Translations under genes and position numbers: made by a program
In this document: positions 41,503-51,320 of the stretch, in pieces
How the letters are laid out: each line of letters begins with the position of its first letter
How positions within the stretch are numbered: the stretch's first letter is position 1
Notes under the pieces: generated by a model
What the model was told of the DNA's origin: nothing
The model's database searches: none
What the model saw: the letters and a program-made list of their open reading frames with translations, nothing else
Source of the DNA: Deltaproteobacteria bacterium HGW-Deltaproteobacteria-15
GTDB lineage: Bacteria > Desulfobacterota > DSM-4660 > Desulfatiglandales > HGW-15
NCBI GenBank assembly: GCA_002840535.1
Contig: PHBH01000013.1
Location: 43,508 to 107,507, forward strand
Reading direction: 5' to 3'
Length of the DNA stretch: 64,000 bases

Positions 41503-43581
41503 ATGCGCGCTATTTCCTTTAACAACCGGGATTCAGGAATCCCGCTGATCGGAGATCTGGCCTGGGGCACCCACCTGTGCCAGCTCTACCAGACAAAGGA
41601 AGACCTGCTTGAAATACTTGTGCCCTACTTCAGGGCAGGGCTCGAAAACAATGAATTCTGTGTCTGGGTGACCTCCAGGACCCTCCGGGTCAAGGATGCC
41701 AAAGAGGCCATGGCAAATGGGGTGGCCCAGTTCAAGCGATATCAAAAGAGAGGCCAGATCGAGATTGTTTCCCATGACCGTTGGCTCTCCGGAGCAGGAG
41801 GGATCGCAGAACCGATCGTTTCGAAGCTTGACAAGGCTATCTTCAACGGCTTCGACGGTCTCAGGCTTGCATGCAGTGGCTCCCCTGAAAAGTGGGGAGA
41901 TGCCTGTGTCTATCCCGGCACTGACCAGATAGCCGGATATAATGTGATCGGGCTCTTTGAGTACCCCCGAGACAAATTCGATGCAATTGGCATCATGGAG
42001 ATCGTAAAGAACCACCGCTTCGCGCTTGTCCGCAATGCAGGACGGTGGGAGGTCATCGAGAGCACGGAAGCCCGGGTCATGAAGGATGCCCTGAAGAGGA
42101 GCGAAGAAAAATTCCGCTCGCTCTTCAGCAACATGTCCGAAGGGTTCGCCTATCACCGGATAGTTCTCGACCCCCGGGGCAAGCCGTGTGACTACATTTT
42201 CCTCGAGGTCAATGAGGCGTTCGAGCGGTATACCGGCCTCGAAGGAAAGAGCATCCTGGGCAAAAGGGCCACGGAAGTCCTCCCGGGCATAGAAAAGGAT
42301 TCGGCGGATTGGATAGGAAAGTACGGCCACGTCGCGTTGACGGGCGCGCCGGTGCAGTTCGAGAGCTATTCCTCGGCGCTCAAAAGGTGGTATTCGGTTT
42401 CCGCCTTCAGACCGCACCCTGGCTACTTTGCCGTGACCTTCAGCGACATCACTGAAAGGAAGAGATCCGAGAGCGAGCTGCTGAGAGCCAAGAAGGAATG
42501 GGAAAAGACATTCGACAGCGTGCCGGACCTGATTGCAATTCTGGACGGGAGCCACAGAGTCGTGAGGGTGAACAGGGCCATGGCGGAACGGCTTCACATG
42601 AAACCCGAGCAGTGCGTCGGGGTGAAGTGCCATGAAGCGATCCACTGCCTTCCGGGGCCCATCGGCGCCTGCCCTCATTCGAAAAGCATTGCCGACGGCC
42701 GCGAACACGTCGAGGAGGTCCATGAGCCGCGGCTGGGAGGCGTATTCCTGGTAAGCACCACACCCATGTACGATGATTCCCGGAAGCTGCTCGGCTGCGT
42801 GCACATCGCAAGGGACATCACCGAAAGAAAGAAGGCCGAGGAGGCGCTCACGAAAGCCCACAGGGAACTTCAGGAGCATGCGGCCCGATTGGAAGCGGCC
42901 AACAAGGAGCTTGAAAGCTTCAGCTATTCGGTTTCCCATGACCTCCGCTCGCCTCTTCGGGCGATCGCCGGCTTTACCCGGATGATTCTTGATGATAATG
43001 AGAAGAGTTTTGATTCGGAGACCTTGCGCAAGTTCAACATCGTTCAGGAGAACGCCCAAAAGATGGGCAGGTTGATCGATGATCTGCTCAGGTTATCCCG
43101 CCTGGGGCGGACCGAGATAAACCGGGTTAAGGTGGATATCGGCCTCCTTGTGCGCGAGGTGCTTCAGGAAATCCGGGTTACGGAGCCCGGGCGGGACTTT
43201 ATTGCCGATCTCCATGATCTCCCTGCAGCCAAAGGGGATCCGGCTATGATACGGCAACTTTTTGTCAACCTGTTATCCAATGCGGTGAAGTTCACGCGGG
43301 TGAAGAAGAAACCGCGTATTGAAGTGGGAAGCTTCGAAGAGTCCGGGGAACGCATTTATTATGTAAAAGACAACGGTGTGGGATTCGATATGAAGTACTG
43401 CAACAAGCTCTTCGGCGTCTTCCAGCGCCTGGTCAGCGAAAGCCAGTTCGAAGGGACCGGCGTGGGGCTTGCAATCGTCCAGAGAATCGTTCAACGGCAC
43501 GGCGGACGTGTCTGGGCCGAGGGAAAACTTCAGGAGGGGGCTGCCTTCTATTTTACGCTTCCCGAAAAGGAGCAGCGATGA
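41503..43581 (+). CDS. MEDS-PAS-PAS sensor histidine kinase
   Basis: 692 residues. Residues about 10-190 are a MEDS domain ([27 protein letters not shown]). Two PAS domains follow (about 205-330, ending ITERKRSES, and about 335-460, with a Cys-rich [24 protein letters not shown] insert). Then HisKA ([19 protein letters not shown], phospho-His) and HATPase ([26 protein letters not shown]). It is cytoplasmic, having no membrane segments. ATG 41503 lies after the previous stop codon; a TTG at 41470 would overlap it. It overlaps the response regulator gene by 4 bp, forming a two-component pair. Confidence 0.9.
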   Translation: MRAISFNNRDSGIPLIGDLAWGTHLCQLYQTKEDLLEILVPYFRAGLENNEFCVWVTSRTLRVKDAKEAMANGVAQFKRYQKRGQIEIVSHDRWLSGAGGIAEPIVSKLDKAIFNGFDGLRLACSGSPEKWGDACVYPGTDQIAGYNVIGLFEYPRDKFDAIGIMEIVKNHRFALVRNAGRWEVIESTEARVMKDALKRSEEKFRSLFSNMSEGFAYHRIVLDPRGKPCDYIFLEVNEAFERYTGLEGKSILGKRATEVLPGIEKDSADWIGKYGHVALTGAPVQFESYSSALKRWYSVSAFRPHPGYFAVTFSDITERKRSESELLRAKKEWEKTFDSVPDLIAILDGSHRVVRVNRAMAERLHMKPEQCVGVKCHEAIHCLPGPIGACPHSKSIADGREHVEEVHEPRLGGVFLVSTTPMYDDSRKLLGCVHIARDITERKKAEEALTKAHRELQEHAARLEAANKELESFSYSVSHDLRSPLRAIAGFTRMILDDNEKSFDSETLRKFNIVQENAQKMGRLIDDLLRLSRLGRTEINRVKVDIGLLVREVLQEIRVTEPGRDFIADLHDLPAAKGDPAMIRQLFVNLLSNAVKFTRVKKKPRIEVGSFEESGERIYYVKDNGVGFDMKYCNKLFGVFQRLVSESQFEGTGVGLAIVQRIVQRHGGRVWAEGKLQEGAAFYFTLPEKEQR

Positions 43582-44012
43582 GAGAAGAAAAGACCGAAAT
43601 CGTCCTTATCGAAGACAATCCAACGGATGCGGAGCTTACGCTTCACGCCCTGAAGAAGAGCAATCTCGCCAATAATGTGAAGGTGCTGAGAGACGGCGAG
43701 GAGGCGCTCGAATATCTTTTCAGTGCATGCCCCCTGCCGGGAACGGTGGGATGCCCTTATCTGATTTTGCTGGATCTGAAACTGCCCAAGATCAGCGGAC
43801 TCGAAGTGCTGGAGAAGATTCGTTCCGATGAGCGGACAAAAATGATCCCGGTGGTCGTCCTGACCTCCTCGGCGGAAGAGAGGGACAGGGTCGAGAGTTA
43901 TAAACTGGGGGTGAACAGCTATATCGTAAAGCCGGTGGAATTTGACAACTTTGCCAAGGTGGTTGCCCAAATCGGGTTTTATTGGGTACTGCTCAACAAG
44001 AGGCCCTATTAG
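43578..44012 (+). CDS. CheY-like response regulator (Rcp1 type)
   Basis: 144 residues, a lone receiver domain. Phosphoacceptor D66 is in LLDLKLP, acidic pocket IEDNP, Thr/Ser in VVLTSS, and Lys in IVKPVEF. The extended [10 protein letters not shown] loop resembles Rcp1-type regulators that pair with phytochrome-like kinases. No output domain exists, so it likely relays phosphate or binds a target protein. Its ATGA overlaps the kinase gene, so it is surely its partner. The Thr/Lys positions are standard. Confidence 0.92.
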   Translation: MREEKTEIVLIEDNPTDAELTLHALKKSNLANNVKVLRDGEEALEYLFSACPLPGTVGCPYLILLDLKLPKISGLEVLEKIRSDERTKMIPVVVLTSSAEERDRVESYKLGVNSYIVKPVEFDNFAKVVAQIGFYWVLLNKRPY

Positions 44013-44141
44013 CATCACTGATGGAGTGGTCGATGCCATTCACCCATTTCAGAAGTGAGGCCCCCGAAAGAGCAGCAGGGCAGCGGGATATCATGCTGTA
44101 TTCACGACAGGGACCGTGTTGCCCAGCTTGGGGATGGGCAA

Positions 44142-44555
44142 ATGAAAAATCGTGATGTGCCGTTCGTCCTGATGGCTGATGATGACGAAGATGACTGCAT
44201 TCTGGCCAAGGATGCTTTTGCCGAATCAGGTGCTCTGGGAGTTCTGGGTTTTGTCGAGAACGGATTGGAATTGATGTCCTCTCTCTTCCGCTCCGCCGCT
44301 CTTCCCGCATTGATCCTTCTGGATCTCAATATGCCCCTGAAGGACGGACGCGAGGTGCTGAAAGAGATCAAGTCCATTCCTCGATTCATGAATATCCCCA
44401 TAGTGGTGCTCACTACCTCCAGAGAGGAAAAGGATGTCAACTACAGCTGCGAAATGGGCGCCAAGTCCTTTATCACAAAGCCGGCCACATTCGATGGGTG
44501 GGTCGAGATTATGAAGAGCTTGTCCGACAAATGGCTCGCCGACAAGTCATCCTGA
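44142..44555 (+). CDS. CheY-like response regulator, second copy
   Basis: 137 residues, single receiver domain. D61 in LILLDLNMP, acidic pocket MADDDEDD, VVLTTS and FITKPATF show a complete receiver. It starts 129 bp after the first regulator; GGGATGGGCAA precedes ATG 44142. It shares the MEDS kinase as probable phosphodonor. Two single-domain regulators in tandem suggest either a phosphorelay or two outputs. Confidence 0.9.
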   Translation: MKNRDVPFVLMADDDEDDCILAKDAFAESGALGVLGFVENGLELMSSLFRSAALPALILLDLNMPLKDGREVLKEIKSIPRFMNIPIVVLTTSREEKDVNYSCEMGAKSFITKPATFDGWVEIMKSLSDKWLADKSS

Positions 44556-44628
44556 GCTTCCGCCTCAAACACACTTCCTTCGAGCCCATGTCGTTCCTCA
44601 TGGTTCTTCCTCCCTGAAAGGAAAGCAA

Positions 44629-45612
44629 ATGGTTGAAGAAGTCTCTCCAAATATCTACAGGATTGAAATCCCCCTGCCGAGGAGCCCTCTGAAGGCGCTG
44701 AATGCATTCGTTCTGAGAAGCCGCGACCGGTTTCTCCTTGTGGACACGGGCTGGAACAAAGAAGAATGCCTATCGGCGATGCTCGCCGGACTGGACGAGT
44801 TGGAGGTCGATCTGAATAGGACCGACATCGTAATCACGCACCTCCATGCAGACCATTCGGGTCTGGTCGGGGAGCTGGTGCGGAAAAACACAAAAGTGTA
44901 TCTGGGAGAAGTCGATGCGTCGATTGCCCTTTTCGTTCAGGAAAGGGCGGAGGAACGGCTCCAGGATTTATGCAGGGCCTATCTTTCGCATGGGTTCCCG
45001 GAGCCGGAACTTCGGAAAGCGATGGAAAACCATCCGGGGTTTCGCTACGGTCTTTCCGTTTCAATCGATTTCAGCGCTGTCAAAGATGGAGACATCATTC
45101 ATTTCGGGAATGACTCATTGACCTGCATTGCAACGCCCGGCCACTCGCCCGGCCACATGTGCCTCTATGACCCCCGAAAAAAGATCCTCCTCTCAGGCGA
45201 CCACATCCTCTTCGATATTACGCCCAACATCACACGCTGGCCGGAAATGGAAAACCCTCTCCAGTACTATCTTTCCAGTCTACGAAAGGTCTACGGCCTC
45301 GAGGTGAGCCTTGTACTTCCGGGTCATCGAAGCATCATGAAAGACCACAGGAATAGAATTTCAGAGTTGATCGCGCACCACGAAAAAAGGCTGGAGGAAG
45401 CCCTTTGCGCGCTCGAGCATGGGGAGAAAACCGCCTGGGATGTGGCGCCCCATCTCTCCTGGGATGTGACCTTCCGTTCCTGGGATCTCTTCCCCCCCGC
45501 GCAGAAATGGTTTGCTCTCGGAGAAACCATTGCCCATCTCCGGTATCTCGTCAGTCGAGGGGATTCCGCCGTCAGGGAGTACAAGGGGCGAACCCTCTTT
45601 TCCCGAAGATGA
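44629..45612 (+). CDS. Metallo-beta-lactamase-fold hydrolase (1)
   Basis: 327 residues. The metal motif is ITHLHADHSGL, further ligands in ATPGHSPGHMCLY, LLSGDHILFD and LVLPGHRS; thus the dinuclear site is complete. The C-terminal helical part (RLEEALCALEHGEKTAWDV...) resembles the winged helix of LACTB2/hydroxyacylglutathione-hydrolase-like members. It hydrolyses a thioester, phosphodiester or lactone. AAAGGAAAGCAA precedes the ATG. It is adjacent to another MBL-fold gene. Confidence 0.88.
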   Translation: MVEEVSPNIYRIEIPLPRSPLKALNAFVLRSRDRFLLVDTGWNKEECLSAMLAGLDELEVDLNRTDIVITHLHADHSGLVGELVRKNTKVYLGEVDASIALFVQERAEERLQDLCRAYLSHGFPEPELRKAMENHPGFRYGLSVSIDFSAVKDGDIIHFGNDSLTCIATPGHSPGHMCLYDPRKKILLSGDHILFDITPNITRWPEMENPLQYYLSSLRKVYGLEVSLVLPGHRSIMKDHRNRISELIAHHEKRLEEALCALEHGEKTAWDVAPHLSWDVTFRSWDLFPPAQKWFALGETIAHLRYLVSRGDSAVREYKGRTLFSRR

Positions 45613-45694
45613 CCAACGCTTATGCCGCGAGCGAACGATCTGCTCTGCGTCCCTGCGGGCTGCTGTGAAAATACAATAACCAGAGGTTTAGGAA

Positions 45695-46615
45695 ATGGCT
45701 GAGGAGATCTTGAAAAATTTCTTTTTCATCGAGAGGGGATACCTCAATGGGAACCATTTCCTTTTAAGAGGAGAGCAACCGGTCCTGGTGGATACGGGAT
45801 ACATCGGGGATTTTGCCAGGACCCAAGCGCTGCTGGAGGGACTGGGGGCCGATCTCTCGAGCGTGCGGCTTATCGTCAATACCCACACGCACTGCGATCA
45901 TGTCGGGGGGAACGCCATCATCCAGGAGATGTCAGGGTGCGAGGTGGCGCTGCACCCGGTCGGGAGGCACTTCATCGAATCAGGCGACGACTGGTCCACA
46001 TGGTGGCGCTACTATGCTCAGGAAGCGCGCTTCTTCAAATGCGCCCATTCCATCCGGGACGGTGACACGGTTTCCATCGGCCCGTATGACTTCAAGGTAA
46101 TCCATACGCCGGGACACGCGGCGGACGGCATTGTCCTCTATCACCCCCCATCCGGAACCCTTCTCTCTTCCGACACCCTCTGGGAGAAGGATATGGCTGT
46201 CATCACCGTGCGTATAGAAGGAAGCACCGCGCTCTTTGCCCACGAGGAATCCCTCGATAAAATCTCCAGCCTCGATGTGAAAAGGGTTTTCCCCGGTCAT
46301 GGCAGCCCCTTTTCCGACTGCAAAGCGGCCATCGGGGAGGCGAGGAAAAGACTCGGGGTCTACTTTCGGGAAAGGGAGAGAATCGGGCAGGACCTGCTGA
46401 AAAGAATTGTCATCTACACCCTGCTCATGCACCCCGGTCGGGAGGAAGAACTCTTCCATGATCAACTCATGGCCGCTCCCTGGTTCAGGGAAACGGTGGA
46501 TCTCTACTTCAACTCCGAATACGCGCTCAAATACAGGGAAATCATGGAGTACCTGACTTTGAAACGGCTAATCCTGCGAAAGGGAGGGACTCTCTATTCC
46601 ACTGTCAAGCCTTAG
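45695..46615 (+). CDS. Metallo-beta-lactamase-fold hydrolase (2)
   Basis: 306 residues. VNTHTHCDHVGG carries the HxHxDH site with a Cys between; IHTPGHAADGIVLY, LLSSDTLWEKD and VFPGHGSPFSD supply other ligands. The C-terminal helical part (EEELFHDQLMAAPWFRETVD) is shared in style with the upstream gene. The two proteins are only distantly similar. Substrate unknown. It starts 82 bp after the first MBL gene, so they are probably co-transcribed. A TTGACT-based promoter for the kinase gene follows. Confidence 0.87.
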   Translation: MAEEILKNFFFIERGYLNGNHFLLRGEQPVLVDTGYIGDFARTQALLEGLGADLSSVRLIVNTHTHCDHVGGNAIIQEMSGCEVALHPVGRHFIESGDDWSTWWRYYAQEARFFKCAHSIRDGDTVSIGPYDFKVIHTPGHAADGIVLYHPPSGTLLSSDTLWEKDMAVITVRIEGSTALFAHEESLDKISSLDVKRVFPGHGSPFSDCKAAIGEARKRLGVYFRERERIGQDLLKRIVIYTLLMHPGREEELFHDQLMAAPWFRETVDLYFNSEYALKYREIMEYLTLKRLILRKGGTLYSTVKP

Positions 46616-46689
46616 TACCGCAGCATTTCATCTCTCGACCTCATGCCCCGGATTTTTTCTTAACGCATGTCTCTGTTATATTTCATTCC

Positions 46690-46718
46690 TTGACTCAAAA
46701 GGACCCATAGAGTAAAGA
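46690..46718 (+). promoter_or_regulatory. Candidate promoter of the kinase-cNBD gene
   Basis: TTGACT, 17-nt spacer, TAAAGA. The -10 box has only three matches, so support is modest. It would start transcription about 20 nt before the TTG start codon. Confidence 0.3.
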
Positions 46719-46744
46719 GGGTTCATTTTGGAGATCACAGGAAC

Positions 46745-48040
46745 TTGAGTACAACCGATGCCTGGCAGGCGCCGTTTTGGCGCGGGGCATATGAGGCCAA
46801 CGCTTTCGGTGACACGAAGGTGCAAACTACCGGACGATATGAGATTCTGAGCAAGCTGGGACAGGGCGCCGCCGGGGTCGTGTATCTTGCATGGGATCCG
46901 GTGATCCGGAGAAAGGTTGCCCTGAAGGTTTCCCAGGCCGCAACGGCCGAGTTCAAGGATAATTTCCTGTACGAGGCCGAATCGGCCGGCCGGCTGAACC
47001 ATCCGAATGTCGTCGCGGTTTATGACGCAGGGGCCGAAAACGATCATTGCTATATCGCCATGGAATTCATCAATGGGACCACCCTCGAAAGTCACTGCCT
47101 CAAAGAAACATTACTCCCGCCGAGCAGGGCCCTGGAGATAGTCCTGGATATATGCAAAGGACTTGATTATGCCCACCGGGAGGGGGTCATTCACCGGGAT
47201 ATCAAGCCCTCCAATATCCTTCTTAACGCCGAGGGAACTGCTAAAATCACGGATTTCGGCGTCGCACAGATGACCGACAAAACTTTCATTGGAGGGATCC
47301 GCGGAACTCCTCACTACCTTTCACCCGAACAGATCAGCGGCAAGATGGTAAGCCCTCAGAGCGACATCTTTTCCCTGGGATGCGTTCTTTATGAAGTCCT
47401 GGCCGGCGAAAAACCCTTCCCCGGAGAGAACGCGTTCGGAGTGTTGTACAATATTATGAATACGGAGCCCGCCCCCATCCTGAGCATCAAAAAGGAACTT
47501 CCAGGGGTCTTGGACGAAGTGATCCGCAGATCCCTCCGAAAAGCGCCGACAGAACGGTATCAGAGCTGCATGGCAATGGCCTATGATCTGACCGTGGCCT
47601 TGAGATCCATCGGGAAACTCCCACCGAAGCAGGAAACCGTCAAGGACGTGGTGGACTACCTGCACAACCTTTCCTTCTTCCTGGATTTTCGTATAGAGCA
47701 ACTGCACGAGCTTGCCTCTCAGGCGAGCTTCATCAATGTATCCGGCGGCAAAATGGTTGCGAGTGAAGGGCAGATCGACGACACCTTGTATATCATCCTA
47801 TCTGGTCGGGCAAAGGTGTTAAAGGGAGGGATGGAAATCGCAACAATCGAGAGAGGGGAGTGTTTTGGGGAGATTGCCTTGCTAGGAGGAAAGCCGCGAG
47901 TGGCCAATGTGCAGGCGGAAACCGATTGTATCCTCATGAAGATCACGGCCAATCTGCTACAGCAGTTGCCGGAAGCCATAGGATTCCTCTTCTTTAGAAA
48001 TTTCGCAAAAATTCTCGTCCGACGCCTCTCCCCGCCTTAG
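46745..48040 (+). CDS. Ser/Thr protein kinase fused to a cyclic-nucleotide-binding domain
   Basis: 431 residues. The Hanks kinase domain occupies residues about 31-290: glycine loop LGQGAAGVVYLA, Lys K61 in VALKV, HRDIKPSN (D152), DFG at 170-172, APE-like SPEQ. Residues about 325-431 are a cNBD with phosphate-binding cassette GECFGEIALLGGKPRVANVQA (F374, G375, E376, R385). Val after the Arg leans to cAMP rather than cGMP. There is no membrane segment. The start is TTG 46745; no in-frame ATG exists near. It heads the phosphothreonine island. It joins sensor and kinase in one chain, the reverse of eukaryotic PKG order. Confidence 0.9.
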   Translation: MSTTDAWQAPFWRGAYEANAFGDTKVQTTGRYEILSKLGQGAAGVVYLAWDPVIRRKVALKVSQAATAEFKDNFLYEAESAGRLNHPNVVAVYDAGAENDHCYIAMEFINGTTLESHCLKETLLPPSRALEIVLDICKGLDYAHREGVIHRDIKPSNILLNAEGTAKITDFGVAQMTDKTFIGGIRGTPHYLSPEQISGKMVSPQSDIFSLGCVLYEVLAGEKPFPGENAFGVLYNIMNTEPAPILSIKKELPGVLDEVIRRSLRKAPTERYQSCMAMAYDLTVALRSIGKLPPKQETVKDVVDYLHNLSFFLDFRIEQLHELASQASFINVSGGKMVASEGQIDDTLYIILSGRAKVLKGGMEIATIERGECFGEIALLGGKPRVANVQAETDCILMKITANLLQQLPEAIGFLFFRNFAKILVRRLSPP

Positions 48041-48428
48041 AAAGACCTCCTGGCCGGGCACGTTTCCCCCTGCCGTCCCACCCTCCGTGGGAAGGGCTTG
48101 AGCGAAATGCTTTTTGAGAATAATCCAAATACTTTAGCTAATTTTAGGATTGACTTATCACCAATACTCCTTTAAGCTTCCTGTCCTGATCAAGTCCATT
48201 TGAACCGAAACAGCGCTCGCTAACCCTGCAGCTTGCTGCAGGGAGCTTCAATTGTCGGCATGTTATATCCTGACTGCGAAAACCTTGCCCTTACTTTGCA
48301 TTCCTTGGCCGTCCCTCCCCATTAGGGCAGGGGTTTTGACTGAGGAATTTTTTTTGGGAAGTTGATCTACTGATCTTAGCGGCCTTATCCCCCTTCTAAG
48401 AATAGCCGAGGCAGCCTGGGAGGGTAGA
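48041..48428. other. Intergenic region with a strong hairpin before the 653-residue gene
   Basis: 388 bp. CCCTGCAGC-TT-GCTGCAGGG (48224-48243) is a perfect 9-bp hairpin of the kind found in dispersed CTGCAG repeats. TTGACT near 48151 with 17-nt spacing to TAAGCT is a possible promoter. A T8 run at about 48346 follows a weak GC segment. No coding frame was recognised. Confidence 0.45.
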
Positions 48429-50390
48429 GTGGAAAGCCATGCACTGACACCATCCATACTTCCCTATCTTCAATCCGAAGAGGGTCGGTTCTCCCTCGAG
48501 TTCCGAGCAGATGAACGGAGTTCCTCTTACCCCTTCACCATACTCACCGACTCTTCGCCCTATTCACGACTTTTGGATACCACTATTGTCTCCGATACCG
48601 GATCGGCGGTTTGCAGAGCCTCGACCCTGCTTCAAAAGGATCGATACTCCTTCGACGGACACAATGAATTATGGCCGCTCAACAATTTGGATATTGAGAA
48701 GGCCTGGAATCAGGCTTTCCTGAAGGGAGGCGATCTCCTCCTGACGCTGGACAAGCAGACAAGAGACGGAAGATTGTTTCCCTTCCAACCCTTGTTCTCC
48801 TGCAGGCAAACAAAGCAATTCTTTCAACCTTTCTGCCCGAAGTGCACCTCCCCTCTCCAGCAGTGCAAAGACGATGAAAGACTGGCTCATTTCCACCTCG
48901 AGCCCTATTCGACTTCATTGAAACGGTATCTGTATTGCGCTTCCTGCAATGGCGAATCTGATTTTTATGTTTTCGAGCGAGAAGATTCCGATCCACCTGA
49001 GATGAACGACAGGTGGGCATTGATCAAAGACTTCAGGCATGTTCTGGAGGACGGTAGAAGCCCGAAGGGTTTTCCCTGCGCGAAATGTTCGCAGCATGAA
49101 CTTTGTTACGGCGAACAAGAAGCGGCACTCTCCAGAATGAGACCCTTTTCGTTTTACCCATTCTTCATGCTTGTTCTCAAGCCGGTCTCCGTGAGTTCGA
49201 CGGATTTCCTGAATCTTCTCTCAGGAGCCCCGCTGGATGAACTGGCAGCAAGACACCGTCGTGAAAGACGTGAAGGAAGAGCCGCTTGCCTGGACTCTCT
49301 GGTAAGACAATCCACCCAAACCAAATTCGTCTTCGAAAGCGGAGAGAAGCATTTCCTTGAAGTGCTGTACCTCAAACTTGCCTTTCTGGCAGAGGTCTCG
49401 GAGATGATATTTACCGGTTCCTGGCAAAGCACATACCCGGATCCGGGATTCACCACAGAGCGGTTATGGATCAGCCTGCCGGAGCAGAGCGGATATCTCC
49501 CGTACTTCTGGAATTTCAAAACAAGACTGATCGATCCGGTGGCAGCGCTCATTCATACGGGTTCCTTTCCAGCCGCCATACCCCCTTCCAGGGAGGGGCT
49601 ACATTTTCTCGGGAGACTCTGGTTCTTCTCCATGATCATGAACAGCAGGCAAGATGTCGCCATGGTAAATGCATGCGTTTCGAAGGAGGTGGAGAAAAGA
49701 ATTTCCAAGGGAACATGCTCCGAATGTCTCTCCGGGGATGTTCGTGAAGACCCTTTATGTCCCCGGAACATATTCTGGGAACCAAGGGATCCTAAGCTCA
49801 CCGACAGGTCGCGGTGGATGTGGAACAGAGCGGTTGAGCTGGGAATGTCGTTGCTCACGGCGGCCATGGATATGGAAAAACGCTGGTCGCCCGAACAGTT
49901 CCGGCAGGATTTCCATCTTCTCAGAGACGCGGTCAAAGGAGCGCTTTTCCACGAGCGGTTTGCGGTTCAGACCGTTCACCCGGAAGAGGAGAAGGCCATT
50001 TCCGAGATTATTGAAAGGATGATGAATCGCCGGTCTGAAAAAATGAATCAGAAAGATGCTACCGGAGTTTCAAAATCCGGACATCCCGACAACCGTTCCA
50101 TGGAGGAATCCGAATCCGAGGAAGAGTGGGAGGCCAGGAGCACAATCGTTCTCTCCAGCGAGGATCTTCTCAAAGTCTCCTGCTCAAAGGGAGAAGAAGA
50201 GGAAGAGAATCCTCCGAGGACATTGACCCGCGACATTCTTGTTTCCCCGGACGCAGATCGAGCGCACCAGCCGAACCATGCTCCTGATCCAATCGCAAGC
50301 GGCGTATCTGTAACCCGCAAGAGTGCGGACGGCGACGATGAAGACGAAATCCTGGAGGAGACGCTGCCCTACAAGGGCAACCACCGCTGA
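48429..50390 (+). CDS. Large Cys-rich protein of unknown function in the kinase-FHA island
   Basis: 653 residues, not recognised. It has several Cys pairs that could bind zinc (CPKCTSPLQQC, YCASCNG, PCAKCSQHELC, TCSECLSGD). The C-terminal 130 residues are acidic and disordered, with Thr motifs next to hydrophobic residues (ARSTIVLSSED, PPRTLTRDILVS, EETLPYKG) like those phosphorylated and bound by FHA domains. No signal peptide or membrane helix. The start is GTG 48429 with GGGAGGG upstream. It lies 17 bp before the ImpI/TagH-like gene and is probably its operon mate, perhaps a scaffold or kinase substrate. Confidence 0.7.
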   Translation: MESHALTPSILPYLQSEEGRFSLEFRADERSSSYPFTILTDSSPYSRLLDTTIVSDTGSAVCRASTLLQKDRYSFDGHNELWPLNNLDIEKAWNQAFLKGGDLLLTLDKQTRDGRLFPFQPLFSCRQTKQFFQPFCPKCTSPLQQCKDDERLAHFHLEPYSTSLKRYLYCASCNGESDFYVFEREDSDPPEMNDRWALIKDFRHVLEDGRSPKGFPCAKCSQHELCYGEQEAALSRMRPFSFYPFFMLVLKPVSVSSTDFLNLLSGAPLDELAARHRRERREGRAACLDSLVRQSTQTKFVFESGEKHFLEVLYLKLAFLAEVSEMIFTGSWQSTYPDPGFTTERLWISLPEQSGYLPYFWNFKTRLIDPVAALIHTGSFPAAIPPSREGLHFLGRLWFFSMIMNSRQDVAMVNACVSKEVEKRISKGTCSECLSGDVREDPLCPRNIFWEPRDPKLTDRSRWMWNRAVELGMSLLTAAMDMEKRWSPEQFRQDFHLLRDAVKGALFHERFAVQTVHPEEEKAISEIIERMMNRRSEKMNQKDATGVSKSGHPDNRSMEESESEEEWEARSTIVLSSEDLLKVSCSKGEEEEENPPRTLTRDILVSPDADRAHQPNHAPDPIASGVSVTRKSADGDDEDEILEETLPYKGNHR

Positions 50391-50407
50391 CGCGTAAGAG
50401 GGGCCTC

Positions 50408-51172
50408 ATGGAAGATCATGTCCTTATTCCAGAGCTCGCGGCCGACATAAGAGCAATCTACAGGTCAGGAGGATCACAGGCGGAATCTCTGGTCGAATCC
50501 TACCTGGAATCGAGGCTGCAGGGGCTGACACCCGGGGAAGGGCTCCGAATACTGGGTGGGCTGCAGTCTGAGTTCGTTCCAACGGCCAAGGACCGCCGGC
50601 ACGGTCCTGACATCAAGAGTCCTTTAGGGGAGGAGGAGGTCTGGACGAAGATATTCTCCCTGTTGCTTGGGAAGAAGATACAGCAAAAGGATCTCTCATC
50701 GCATGACCTTCTTGAGAAGCTCGCAGCATCCCTGAAAACGGTCTTTGACGGGGTAAATGAACTGCGGAACGCGACCAGTGCAGCCCTTCTTTCTGAAACG
50801 AGCTCGGACAGAACCATCAGACAGGTGATCGGCCTTCACTTCCGCAAGGAGAATCATGTCGACTCCCTGGACAAGCACCTCGGGCAGATCAAAGTGGCTA
50901 TTCGCAGTTCTCACGAGGCTTATCAGGACGCTTTCGCTTCGAAGCTGCGAGAGATCCTCCTTGAGCTGTCACCCGGTCGCATCGAAGAGAAATGCGGAAA
51001 AAGCATCAGATTCGGCCCGCTCCGAAAAGCCGAATTGTTCGATGAGTATGTGAGCACATTCGAGCGCATGAGAACCTTACTGGAGTCCGGAAAGTTCATG
51101 GAAGATTTCATGACCGAGTTCCAAGGAGCGCTTCAAAAACGTCTCTCTTCCAAAAAGGGCAGTGCAGGATGA
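50408..51172 (+). CDS. ImpI/TagH C-terminal-like helical protein (T6SS-FHA-associated type)
   Basis: 254 residues, mostly helical. The C-terminal half (HEAYQDAFASKLREILLELSPGRIEEK, then RKAELFDEYVSTFERMRTLL, FMTEFQGALQKRL) matches the pattern of the helical domain attached to FHA domains in T6SS proteins of the ImpI/VasC/TagH kind. Here the FHA domain is absent from this chain but present in the next gene, so the usual fusion seems split. No T6SS structural gene is in the window. The call is a pattern judgement. Confidence 0.55.
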   Translation: MEDHVLIPELAADIRAIYRSGGSQAESLVESYLESRLQGLTPGEGLRILGGLQSEFVPTAKDRRHGPDIKSPLGEEEVWTKIFSLLLGKKIQQKDLSSHDLLEKLAASLKTVFDGVNELRNATSAALLSETSSDRTIRQVIGLHFRKENHVDSLDKHLGQIKVAIRSSHEAYQDAFASKLREILLELSPGRIEEKCGKSIRFGPLRKAELFDEYVSTFERMRTLLESGKFMEDFMTEFQGALQKRLSSKKGSAG

Positions 51173-51320
51173 TTGCCGCCGTTTCTGCAATTCATTGCCG
51201 TCGGGCTGCTGTCTCCTGCTCCCGTCCTCCGGATCTCCCGCTCTTCGTCCCGGCCGCGGTTCCTCTCGAGCCGCCGGTTGTTCCAGAGATTTCAGTCACC
51301 AACAAAAATAAGAGCGACCT

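Noticed and set aside
41533..43059. 508-codon minus-strand frame over the histidine kinase
   Set aside because: Antisense shadow; the kinase H, N and G boxes are on the plus strand.
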